Assembly (NCBI GenBank): GCA_016839055.1
Contig: JAEKNX010000013.1
Span: 62,001-126,000, forward strand
DNA from: Spirochaetales bacterium
GTDB taxonomy: Bacteria; Spirochaetota; Spirochaetia; UBA9216
DNA length: 64,000 bases
Direction: 5' to 3'
How positions within the stretch are numbered: position 1 is the first letter of the stretch; each line of letters begins with the position of its first letter. The notes beneath the pieces were generated by a model. The model was not told the origin of the DNA and did no database searches. It was given only the letters and a program-made list of their open reading frames with translations. Positions 17,676 through 25,893 of the stretch are shown piece after piece. The position numbers and the translations under genes were made by a program.

Positions 17676-19154
17676 TCAATTAAAAAACTTTTTCATATCA
17701 TTAAAGAATTGTTTACGGCTTTCTTCCCATGCATAGAACATATGGCCTCCACAGTAATGCTTTACGGTCAGCTTCTTTTTTAATTCCGGCGGCAGCTTCA
17801 TCAGAGCCGATATTCTGTCGGTAGAAAAGAAGGGGGTTACAAGATCATAGACGCCGTGAGTTATATAGACCTTCATATCTGGGTTAAGGCTCATTCCATA
17901 GCGCAGATCATCGGTCGCGCCTATCTGCGTATCGAGGGCATGGTTCTTCGTATCAACAGCCCAGCTCTCATTGACCTTCATGCTGAGCAGGTTATAATCG
18001 CGCTCGGTCTTAAGCCCTAACTCGACCCTCAGCTGGGTATTGATTCCGGCGGCAAATACCCTTTCCAGGCTATGCAGCGTCGGATCCGGCCCGTCAAGGT
18101 TGTCCCTGTCAGGATAGGGGTCATCAACTGTAAGACTCGCGTCATAGAGGCCGAGGAGCTTCCTCCTGCTTCTAAGTAGATTTTTAACGAAATACTCGAT
18201 ACTTATCCTGCCGTTGTTTCGGTTTACAAGCTGCCGCTCGAGGCCGAGATAATCGGCCGCCGTATTCAGTATCCTGGTTTTCTTAGCCTCCGGGCAGAGA
18301 TCCCCTGCGGCGAGTACAGGAAGCAGCTCATTTAAGGCAAAGTCGGCGGCGCGGCTCCGGTAATTTTCGAGGCTCTCGCCGTCCTTAAGCTTCCGGGCCA
18401 TGCCGTGAAAGGCCGCGGCTCCTGCCATAGTCGGGAATACGTCAACCCACGGGAGCACATCATAGTCTGAGCCGTTGAGCAGAGTGAACTCAAGCGCAGG
18501 CGAGATGAGTACGGCACCCGAGAGTCCTATTCCGTAGTCTTGCTGAAGCATCTTGACCAACTTTCCTACCCGGAAGCCGCCGTAACTCTCTCCGGCGAGA
18601 TAGATAGGGCTCTCCCACCGGCCGAATTTAGACAGGAATTTTCTCATAAACTCCGAGAGAGACTCAAGATCCCGCTTCAACTTCCAGTATTCGTCCTTCT
18701 CGTCCTTGCTCTCTTTTGAATCTTTGTTCTCATCCTCTATCAGTCGGCTCAGGCCCGTCCCGACCGGGTCTATAAATATAAGATCAGTGAATGACAGCCA
18801 GCTCTCCTTGTTATCGGTGAGAACATGAGGGGGAGCATCAGGCTCACCATGGTCTTTCAGCATCACTCTTCTCGGCCCAAGTGCGCCCATATGAAGATAA
18901 ACCGAGGAAGCCCCCGGGCCTCCGTTGAACACAAAGGTAAGGGGCCGGGGATCATCTCCACCGTCGATGAGAGAATACCGGACATAGAACATCTCCGCTT
19001 TAGGTTTGTCATCCTTTCTGAGGATAATCCAGTCGGCTTCAGCCTGATAATCAACTAAAACACCGTCCAGCTTCATACTTCTTATAACGGTCGATCCATC
19101 GGGTTTTACGAAATCAGCCTGCTTAGCGTCCGTCTTTTCATTCACTTTATCCAT
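17676..19154 (-). CDS. Serine carboxypeptidase-like peptidase (family S10)
   Basis: The alpha/beta-hydrolase fold of the S10 family is indicated by FNGGPGASSVYLHMG (oxyanion region, about residue 78), the nucleophile motif YLAGESYGG (about 168), an Asp in THGVYDLVTPF and the catalytic His in CGGHMFYAW near the C-terminus. All three catalytic residues are present. No signal peptide is visible, so unlike eukaryotic relatives it may act in the cytoplasm, releasing C-terminal residues from peptides. It starts 8 bases after the HD-NUDIX gene. Confidence 0.88.
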   Translation of the reverse strand: MDKVNEKTDAKQADFVKPDGSTVIRSMKLDGVLVDYQAEADWIILRKDDKPKAEMFYVRYSLIDGGDDPRPLTFVFNGGPGASSVYLHMGALGPRRVMLKDHGEPDAPPHVLTDNKESWLSFTDLIFIDPVGTGLSRLIEDENKDSKESKDEKDEYWKLKRDLESLSEFMRKFLSKFGRWESPIYLAGESYGGFRVGKLVKMLQQDYGIGLSGAVLISPALEFTLLNGSDYDVLPWVDVFPTMAGAAAFHGMARKLKDGESLENYRSRAADFALNELLPVLAAGDLCPEAKKTRILNTAADYLGLERQLVNRNNGRISIEYFVKNLLRSRRKLLGLYDASLTVDDPYPDRDNLDGPDPTLHSLERVFAAGINTQLRVELGLKTERDYNLLSMKVNESWAVDTKNHALDTQIGATDDLRYGMSLNPDMKVYITHGVYDLVTPFFSTDRISALMKLPPELKKKLTVKHYCGGHMFYAWEESRKQFFNDMKKFFN

Positions 19155-19162
19155 CCTCTCTT

Positions 19163-20506
19163 CTAATCTAATTTTATCTTTCCGCTTTCCCTCAGATAAT
19201 ACATCAGAGCCATCAGCATTGTACCATTGCTGTATTCCCCGCTTCCCATTCTACGCACAACTTCACTTACCGGAATAAGATCATAGTCGACATATTCATG
19301 TTCATCAAGATTCTGGGTTCCGGTGGACGTGAGTTCTTCGGCAAGGTAGGCGGTGAAATTATTTGTAAGGAAGGCCGGATTCGGGTTTACACTGCCAAGC
19401 CAGGTCATCCTGCCGGCCTTATATCCGGTCTCCTCCTGAAGTTCGCGGAGGGCAGCCGTCTCAGGCTCCTCTCCCGGCTCCAAGGTTCCGGCGGGAAATT
19501 CTGTCGTAACATCCATCGAACCGTGACGGTACTGACGGACCATAACAAAATAATCCTCACCGCCTTTTTCAATGAGCGGTACAATGGTGACCCAGTCCGG
19601 AGCCTCAATCATGTAGGCGGTTGATGTTGTTCCGACGCTTGATTCCCGCTGCGAACTGTAGAGAGAGAATATCCGGCAGTCATGAAGCTTTTCACGCGAT
19701 ATCTCTGTCCAGCTCAGACGTTTTTCATCATCAAGAATCTGTATAAACGTCCTATATCTCTCGGCCACCGCCGTGGTGCGCACTGTCACCGGCATAAGTG
19801 AAATTATTCTCTCAACATAACCTAGTTCAGACAGAATCCGAAGCGCTGCCCTATTGTTGATGTCCCAAACCCAGCCTATCTGAAAAACCTTGAAATCGAC
19901 TACCGATTTCATAAAATCAAAGGTTACATGACCCTCATGCATGAACTCTTCAAAGACCTCATCACAAACGTCCTCCCCCTCAGGGAGGTTATGAACAACC
20001 GTCCTGTCCTTCAGGGGATCATCGTCAAGATAATACTCCACAACAACATTGAAGATATCAATCTTGTCGGCGTCACGGGTCAGCTCGGTGAAGTATCTCT
20101 GTTCGGCGGTAAGATTATCAGGAAGGGCCTTGGCATTATGAAGAAGAACGGCCTTTGTAATAATTTCGGCCGTCTTCGAAGTCAGATCCGTCAGGACATC
20201 ATTCTCCTCAAGAACCTTCACTCCCAGCCTACCGTGATTCTCGGACCGAACATCCGCATAGGTTCGGTATTTTTCAAACTGCTCAAAACGGCCGCAGTCG
20301 TGTAGAAGGGCGCAGGTAAGGGCTATACTGCGTTTCTTCCCGCCAAGCTTAAGCCTATCGGCAATGTCGGACATCCGCTCAAGCACCCGATAGGAGTGAT
20401 CAATTTTAAGCCGGATATTCTTATCATTCATCTCGTCACCAGTGAGAAAACTCCCGGAGTACGCTTCAAACCATGCCCTAATTCGCGGGATATCGGTATT
20501 GTTCAT
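19163..20506 (-). CDS. HD-domain phosphohydrolase fused to a NUDIX hydrolase
   Basis: The N-terminal half (about residues 25-190) is an HD-type metal phosphohydrolase: DHSYRVLERM, CALLHDCGRFEQF and TRDADKIDIF. The C-terminal half (about 265-430) is a NUDIX domain of the ADP-sugar pyrophosphatase type, with EFPAGTLEPGEEPET leading into RELQEETGY, the complete NUDIX box. Nucleotide-sugar or nucleotide house-cleaning is a reasonable guess. I start at the ATG at 20506, with AAAGGA 9 bases upstream; a TTG at 20512 would add two residues. It overlaps the end of the KamA-like gene by 29 bases. Confidence 0.85.
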   Translation of the reverse strand: MNNTDIPRIRAWFEAYSGSFLTGDEMNDKNIRLKIDHSYRVLERMSDIADRLKLGGKKRSIALTCALLHDCGRFEQFEKYRTYADVRSENHGRLGVKVLEENDVLTDLTSKTAEIITKAVLLHNAKALPDNLTAEQRYFTELTRDADKIDIFNVVVEYYLDDDPLKDRTVVHNLPEGEDVCDEVFEEFMHEGHVTFDFMKSVVDFKVFQIGWVWDINNRAALRILSELGYVERIISLMPVTVRTTAVAERYRTFIQILDDEKRLSWTEISREKLHDCRIFSLYSSQRESSVGTTSTAYMIEAPDWVTIVPLIEKGGEDYFVMVRQYRHGSMDVTTEFPAGTLEPGEEPETAALRELQEETGYKAGRMTWLGSVNPNPAFLTNNFTAYLAEELTSTGTQNLDEHEYVDYDLIPVSEVVRRMGSGEYSNGTMLMALMYYLRESGKIKLD

Positions 20507-21572
20507 TATCAAGTCCTTTTACTGTAAAAAAATCACCTTCTCTCTCTAATTGGTGATGCTGTGACGGAAGGGTAATCTTCCCGCCTCCGCCCGGAAGGTC
20601 TACCGCAAAACGCGGCATCGCCATCCCCGAAATCAGGTCTTTAAGTTCGGCCGTAAGCCGGAGCGCCTCTTCAAGCGGAACCCTCAGATGCGATGTGCCT
20701 GCCGCAAGATCCCCCTGAAAAAGGTAGTAGGGTTTCACGCCCTTCGACAAAAGCCTCCGGAACAGACTGCTGAGGGTTTCCAAATTATCATTCACACCTC
20801 GGAGCAGCACGGTCTGGTTCAGAACAGGAACGCCGGCCTTGCGCATTGCTCTAATTCCGCCTGCCGCCTCTATGGTAATCTCTGAGGGGTGGTTGAAATG
20901 CGTCACAAGCCATATTCCGTCATAGCTGCCGAGCATCGCTACAAGTTGTGCTGTTATCCTTGAGGGCAGCACAACCGGCATCCGGGTGCACAGGCGGATT
21001 ATCATCTCTGGCCTTACATCCTTAATTCTGCTGATTATAGATTTGAGCCTGTCATCCGAAAGGGTCAGCGGATCACCTCCTGTCAGAAGGACTTCCGAAA
21101 TCTCCGGCTTACATCTGAAATACTCCAGAATCGGATCAAGCTCAGCATCAGTCAGGGCGCCCTTCATACCGCCGGTGAATGACCGCCTGAAGCAATGCCT
21201 GCAAAACATGGCACATTCATCGGTTACAAGAATAAGCGCCCTGTCAGGATAGCAGTGAACGAGCCTCGGAGCAGGTGAATATTTCGCCTCGCCAAGGGGG
21301 TCGGAAAGCTCATAATCTTTTACAACAAACTCTTCGGCGCTGGGAATAATCTGCCGCAGAATTGCTGCCCTTCCATCCGGCCCGGCCGCGAGGGCCGTTT
21401 CGAGATAATAACGGCTTGTCATAAAAGGGAGAATATCATCGCCCTTCTCTTCTGACTGCGTAAACCAGGCCGCCTGCGCAGCCTCCAATTCAATATACTC
21501 TTCAAGCTGTGAACGTTTTTTAAGTCTGCCTTTCAGCTCATCGTTCCAGCTGTTCTCATTGTTTTCTTTCAT
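20478..21572 (-). CDS. Lysine 2,3-aminomutase family radical SAM protein (KamA/EpmB-like)
   Basis: The radical SAM cluster motif CAMFCRHC (C-x3-C-x2-C, about residue 120) is followed by LLTGGDPLTLSD and the KamA-family region RMPVVLPSRI. At 364 aa it is closer to EpmB, which makes beta-lysine for elongation factor P, than to the 416-aa catabolic KamA. No epmA or efp gene is nearby, so the substrate stays open. First gene of a four-gene minus-strand run; no clear ribosome binding site precedes the ATG. Confidence 0.85.
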   Translation of the reverse strand: MKENNENSWNDELKGRLKKRSQLEEYIELEAAQAAWFTQSEEKGDDILPFMTSRYYLETALAAGPDGRAAILRQIIPSAEEFVVKDYELSDPLGEAKYSPAPRLVHCYPDRALILVTDECAMFCRHCFRRSFTGGMKGALTDAELDPILEYFRCKPEISEVLLTGGDPLTLSDDRLKSIISRIKDVRPEMIIRLCTRMPVVLPSRITAQLVAMLGSYDGIWLVTHFNHPSEITIEAAGGIRAMRKAGVPVLNQTVLLRGVNDNLETLSSLFRRLLSKGVKPYYLFQGDLAAGTSHLRVPLEEALRLTAELKDLISGMAMPRFAVDLPGGGGKITLPSQHHQLEREGDFFTVKGLDNEQYRYPAN

Positions 21573-21648
21573 AATCGGGCAAATGATAACATATTACCGT
21601 ATTTAGTTCAGCTAAACTGTTACTAACGAACATCTAAAAAAAGATTTC

Positions 21649-21677
21649 TTGACAAATTTTTCCCCTCAACATAAGGT
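21649..21677 (+). promoter_or_regulatory. Promoter of the MFS transporter gene
   Basis: TTGACA (21649-21654), a 17-base spacer and TAAGGT (21672-21677). The region shared with the divergent KamA-like gene also contains TTTAG-N5-CTAAA at 21602-21616, a possible regulator site. Confidence 0.6.
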
Positions 21678-21706
21678 AAGAAAACAATATAGAAAAGAAG
21701 GAAAAA

Positions 21707-23047
21707 ATGGAAAAATCAAAAGAAGGAATGAAGGCTTATTATGGAATCACCTTCCTGATAGGTATCGGCTTTTTCACTATGGGTCTCATGGATCCTCTCT
21801 ATGACACCTATGTTCCCATGTTTCTGAGTAACTATCTTTCATCAGACAGTCTCGTCGGCGGAATCATGGGTATTGATAATATCTTTGCAATCCTGCTGAT
21901 ACCGATTATCTCAGCCGTTTCAGATAGGACCAGAACCCGAATTGGACGAAGGATGCCGTACATAATTGTACTGCTTCCGGCGGCAGCAGTATTCTTTTCC
22001 CTGCTCCCGGGCGCCGCTCTTAAATCACTTGCGTTCCTGATTATCTGTATATTCTTTCTGAATTTATTCAAGCAGGCGGTCCGCGGACCCGTTGTTGCCC
22101 TTATGCCTGATATTATTCCAGGAGAATACCGCTCGGAAGCAAACGGTGTAATAAACACTATGGGCGGAATCGCGGCCATTGTTGGAACCGTTGCCCTCGC
22201 AAAACTCTATGATGTCAAGGTCAGAATACCCCTGTTCGGGGACAGTATTGTCCCCTTTACTAATGGAGCAGCAGGAAGTGAGTCAACCTATATAGGAAAA
22301 CTGCCCTTTGTCATTTCTGCCCTTCTTGTACTCCTGGCGGTAATTCTACTGTTTGTTTTTGTAAAAGAGAAAAAGAATCCTCTGAACTCGGAAGAAGAAG
22401 CGGCGACTCCTATCATGAAGTCGCTGAAGCTCATCTTTACAGCCAAAGACAAAAGCGCGTTCTTCATACTTCTTTCCCTGCTGTTTTGGTTTATCGGTTA
22501 TCAGGGAGTACTGCCATGGGTTGGTATCTATTCAAAAGAATTCCTGGGCCTGTCTCCGGGAACTGCGGCCCTCTCCTCCGGAATGGTCGGAATTGCCTAC
22601 GCGCTCTGTGCCATTCCATCGGGCATCATCGCGCACAGAGTCGGCCGAAAGAAAGCCATCAGGTTTTCTCTCGTAGTCATTGCCGTTGTAATGCTGCTGC
22701 TCTTCCTCCATCATCCTGTAACAACTGCACTCGGCCTCTCTCATAGCGCACAGTACATGAGCTTCTGGGCCCTGCTATTCATCTTCGGAATGTTCTGGGT
22801 ATCTATTGTCACAAACTCTTTCCCGATGCTCTGGCAGATGGCAACCTATACTGATATGGGAATCTATACCGGTTTGTACTATTTCTTCTCTCAGGCAGCG
22901 GGCATAGTCGCGCCGATTCTGACCGGAGGCCTCCGTGACCTTTTCGGCGACAGAATCATTTTCATTAATGCCGCCGTCTTCATGATGATAGCATTCGTGA
23001 TGATGGGAAAGGTTAATAAAGGAGAGGCGGAATCTCTGGCAAAATAG
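21707..23047 (+). CDS. MFS transporter, glycoside/cation symporter-like
   Basis: A 446-aa protein with about twelve membrane segments. The loop after helix two has DRTRTRIGRRMPYI, the cytoplasmic motif of the GPH/SLC45-type sugar symporters, and later GIIAHRVGRKKAIRF in the second half. It probably imports a sugar or glycoside with H+ or Na+; the substrate cannot be read. The ribosome binding site is AAGGA, 6 bases before the ATG. The end overlaps a DUF1232 gene. Confidence 0.82.
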   Translation: MEKSKEGMKAYYGITFLIGIGFFTMGLMDPLYDTYVPMFLSNYLSSDSLVGGIMGIDNIFAILLIPIISAVSDRTRTRIGRRMPYIIVLLPAAAVFFSLLPGAALKSLAFLIICIFFLNLFKQAVRGPVVALMPDIIPGEYRSEANGVINTMGGIAAIVGTVALAKLYDVKVRIPLFGDSIVPFTNGAAGSESTYIGKLPFVISALLVLLAVILLFVFVKEKKNPLNSEEEAATPIMKSLKLIFTAKDKSAFFILLSLLFWFIGYQGVLPWVGIYSKEFLGLSPGTAALSSGMVGIAYALCAIPSGIIAHRVGRKKAIRFSLVVIAVVMLLLFLHHPVTTALGLSHSAQYMSFWALLFIFGMFWVSIVTNSFPMLWQMATYTDMGIYTGLYYFFSQAAGIVAPILTGGLRDLFGDRIIFINAAVFMMIAFVMMGKVNKGEAESLAK

Positions 23048-23415
23048 CTGCAAGGCTTAAAAAAAAGGCAGGGGAGCTCAAACGGGAAATTACAGCAGTT
23101 TATTATGCGTATAAGACTCCCGGGCTCCCCTTCCTGCCGAAGCTCGTCATACTCATTACCCTGGGTTATGCTCTCAGCCCCATCGATCTGATACCGGATT
23201 TCATTCCCGTACTCGGATACCTCGATGATCTGCTCATCATCCCCGGGCTTTTGGCCCTCTCAATAAGACTGATACCCGAGGATATAATGGAGCAGGCCAG
23301 AATCAAGGCCGAGGAAAAACCGCTGCGGCTGAGTAAAAATCCTGCGGCAGCGGTCATTATTATTCTGATATGGGCAGCTGTAATTTTTATTATTATACGG
23401 CAAGTTCTTAAATAA
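23032..23415 (+). CDS. DUF1232 (YkvA-like) membrane protein with a non-standard start codon
   Basis: The frame reads as a clear DUF1232 protein of about 127 aa: YYAYKTPGLPFLPKLV, then YALSPIDLIPDFIPVLGYLD, the invariant family block, and a C-terminal membrane helix. The reading frame has no ATG, GTG or TTG before this domain. The best placed initiator is ATC at 23032, seven bases after AAAGGAG and overlapping the last 16 bases of the MFS gene, which would give SGKIAARLKKKAGELKREI as N-terminus, a typical start for the family. An ATT at 23089 is a second option. Real use of a near-cognate codon or a sequence error are both possible. Confidence 0.8.
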   Translation: MSGKIAARLKKKAGELKREITAVYYAYKTPGLPFLPKLVILITLGYALSPIDLIPDFIPVLGYLDDLLIIPGLLALSIRLIPEDIMEQARIKAEEKPLRLSKNPAAAVIIILIWAAVIFIIIRQVLK

Positions 23416-23428
23416 AATCAGCGCTCAC

Positions 23429-24376
23429 CTACTGCTGCCCTACATTAATATCACCTTCGATGAAGGTATTATTTATAAACCAGTTAGTAACCTTGCTCAT
23501 TGCCCAGGGGCCGTATATACCTACCGTAATTATAGTAAGAAGCCCCTGACCCCAAAGAAGGCCGAAGCCTTTTCCGGCCATGCCGTCAAATCCGAAAGTA
23601 CCGGACGCGACCCCATCCTCAGTGGTTATTGAGCTTCCGTCTGCCACAAAACGGTAAATTTTCACACAGGCCGCCGGGTAATATATGAAGATCGTTATAA
23701 TACTTAGCAGTATCTGACCGACAAGGAAGCCTGTGGTCTCGGCGAGGTTTCGCGTGAAATTGATTTTGTATCCGGCAAATTTTACATTTACAATCCAGGT
23801 GAAATAAAAATAAATAAATGGAATCATGACTAGGAAAATAATTATAATTGTCACGGCGGCAAAACCGTAGGCTGAATCAGGATAATAATTACCGGAGGAC
23901 CTGTAAAGGAAGAAGGCCATTATCGCCATTAGAATAATGAGCGGCAGATAGAGAGTAAGCAGCATGTACTTCAAAAGCGTACCGGGACGGCTCAGAAACT
24001 CAGCGCTCTGCTGCTTGTAGCCGAATCTCTCAAGATAAAAACTTACTATGTTTCTGACATACCACGGACTGTAGATGCCCAGGGTGATTACCGTCAGGAA
24101 GAGCCACAGGAGAACCTTGGGTGCAAACTCCCCCAGCCTGCCGGAAAATAGAAATCCTTCATCCTTGAAGAATACGGATTTAACGGCATAGCAGAAAAAT
24201 GAGAAACTTAACAATATTGAGACATATGATTCAGCAAAAGAAAAGAATGAGGAACGCAGTGTTGCTTCGTCGTTGTTTGTTGTTAATATTGTCAGCACTA
24301 CAATTAGAATTAGAAAGGGAATATAGGTCTTAAAAAAGCCGCGGCCCTGAATATCGGCCTTAAAATAATTCTTCAT
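23429..24376 (-). CDS. DUF898 (YjgN-like) integral membrane protein
   Basis: About six to eight membrane helices and two copies of the family motif: LGIYSPWYVRNIVSFY (about residue 98) and VGIYGPWAMSKVTNWF near the end, consistent with internal duplication. YjgN-like proteins have no established function. It stands alone, converging on the DUF1232 gene with 13 bases between them. Confidence 0.8.
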   Translation of the reverse strand: MKNYFKADIQGRGFFKTYIPFLILIVVLTILTTNNDEATLRSSFFSFAESYVSILLSFSFFCYAVKSVFFKDEGFLFSGRLGEFAPKVLLWLFLTVITLGIYSPWYVRNIVSFYLERFGYKQQSAEFLSRPGTLLKYMLLTLYLPLIILMAIMAFFLYRSSGNYYPDSAYGFAAVTIIIIFLVMIPFIYFYFTWIVNVKFAGYKINFTRNLAETTGFLVGQILLSIITIFIYYPAACVKIYRFVADGSSITTEDGVASGTFGFDGMAGKGFGLLWGQGLLTIITVGIYGPWAMSKVTNWFINNTFIEGDINVGQQ

Positions 24377-24433
24377 ATAGACTCCTACAAATAATTATTA
24401 TTTTAAGGCATAACAGGCAAAATGACAAATTTA

Positions 24434-24461
24434 AAAAAATCGGCCCGCTTTCGCGGAACCG
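24434..24461 (-). terminator. Terminator of the fliS-polA-coaE-SPOR operon
   Basis: On the minus strand the stem CGGTTCCGC/GCGGGCCG closes a GAAA loop and is followed by a run of seven T. It lies 50 bases beyond the SPOR gene. Confidence 0.8.
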
Positions 24462-24511
24462 ATCAAAACCCAATATCTATAATGCGAACACCTGAATCAA
24501 AAAAACAGGGC

Positions 24512-25204
24512 CTATTTAGTTACATATACCTCTGACACATAACTGCTCTCGAACCCCTCTACAACCTTTATCCAGTTCAGAAACTTTTCAGCTTCCATCT
24601 TTTCGCCGTAGGGACCGAGTCTGACCCTGTAGTAATTTGTTCCGTTTACATTTGTAGTCGATATAGTACTCGCAGTACCTATTTTAATCAAATTTGTCTT
24701 TACATCTGTTGCTTTCGAGAGAGAAGAGAATGATCCGGCCTGTATCCAGTATTCCGTTCTGCTGACAGCCTTCTTGACAACCGGTTCGCTCTGCTGCGGT
24801 CTAATTCTCTGTACTGCGGCCGCAGGCTGAACCTGAACAACAGAAACAGCAGCTGATGGTTTACGCTCGGGGATATCCAAAGTGATAACCTTATCCTCAG
24901 CCTTCTGCGTCGGTTCTGACTCCCTATACGCTCCCTCGGGTATTCCATAAACGAATTCATCAGAAACAACTACGAACTCATCTGTCTGTTCTTCTTTTTC
25001 TTCCATTCCAGTGAAGGTTTCATCTTTACGAACCCATTCCACCGGATCAAAACCGGCTTTTCCTGACTGTACGGCAGTTTGATTCCCGCCCGCGGATGCT
25101 ACACTCGAGTCTTCCGGCAGAAACCAGAAAAAACCGACGGCTACAACCACCAGTACACATACACCTATTCCAAAAATGATCCACAGGGTTTTCTTATCTT
25201 CCAT
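24512..25204 (-). CDS. SPOR-domain membrane protein
   Basis: A single N-terminal membrane anchor (about residues 7-29) is followed by a Pro/Glu/Val-rich periplasmic linker and a C-terminal SPOR domain (about 152-228: YWIQAGSFSS ... YYRVRLGPYGEKMEAEKFL). SPOR domains bind denuded peptidoglycan glycans at the division site, so a role in septation or wall maintenance is likely. It overlaps coaE by 11 bases. Confidence 0.88.
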   Translation of the reverse strand: MEDKKTLWIIFGIGVCVLVVVAVGFFWFLPEDSSVASAGGNQTAVQSGKAGFDPVEWVRKDETFTGMEEKEEQTDEFVVVSDEFVYGIPEGAYRESEPTQKAEDKVITLDIPERKPSAAVSVVQVQPAAAVQRIRPQQSEPVVKKAVSRTEYWIQAGSFSSLSKATDVKTNLIKIGTASTISTTNVNGTNYYRVRLGPYGEKMEAEKFLNWIKVVEGFESSYVSEVYVTK

Positions 25205-25829
25205 GACTTCCCTTCTGCTCTATTAAATCCAAGACGCTCCTGATTTCCATTCTCAGTGAATCCATCCCGGATTTGTTCACTATTCTATATATATCGACAT
25301 ATTTTTCTAATGGTTTAGGCTTGAGTTTCCTCTGCGCGTAAATTCTTTTCAGAACCGCCGGAAGATTTAGAGGATCACGATTAAGCGCCCGGATAATTCT
25401 CATGTATAGCGGAGCTTCCACCCACACAACACAGTGACAATGGGAATGAAGTCCCATTTTAAAGAGGATGGCAGCGTTTATAACAATATGCCTGCTGCCT
25501 CCGCTCGTGTATTCCCTTATTCTCCGCTCGGTCTCGCTCACCATCCATGGATGAATTATACTCTCTAGGGCCTTCAGTTTTTCAGGCTCGGCGAACACTA
25601 TTTCCCCGAGGGCTTTCCGGTCGACAGTCCTCGCGGCCGCTCCGCCCTTACAAGACTCTTCTTCCTGAATCACCCGGGAACCGAACTCCTTCTCTATCCG
25701 CCCTATCTCCGATTCAAGGGCAAGATGCCCGAGCTTATCAACATCTATGGACGGTATCTGCATTCCCTCAAAAATAGTAGCGGCGGCGTTCTTTCCGGAA
25801 CAATACTTTCCGCTGAGCCCGATTACCAT
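25194..25829 (-). CDS. coaE: Dephospho-CoA kinase
   Basis: CoaE adds the 3' phosphate to dephospho-CoA, the last step of coenzyme A synthesis. The P-loop GLSGKYCSGKN is at residues 4-14, followed by the family's DVDKLGH (Asp for ribose binding) and IIHPWMVSETERR. In this enzyme the P-loop ends GKN instead of the common GKS/T, which is unusual. Length 211 aa is normal. It lies between polA (64-base gap) and the SPOR gene. Confidence 0.88.
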   Translation of the reverse strand: MVIGLSGKYCSGKNAAATIFEGMQIPSIDVDKLGHLALESEIGRIEKEFGSRVIQEEESCKGGAAARTVDRKALGEIVFAEPEKLKALESIIHPWMVSETERRIREYTSGGSRHIVINAAILFKMGLHSHCHCVVWVEAPLYMRIIRALNRDPLNLPAVLKRIYAQRKLKPKPLEKYVDIYRIVNKSGMDSLRMEIRSVLDLIEQKGSHGR

Positions 25830-25893
25830 GAATAACTCCGAGAGGAGTCATCTGTGAGTATCTCCTCAAAACTGCGTTTTATCGGAGAACTCA

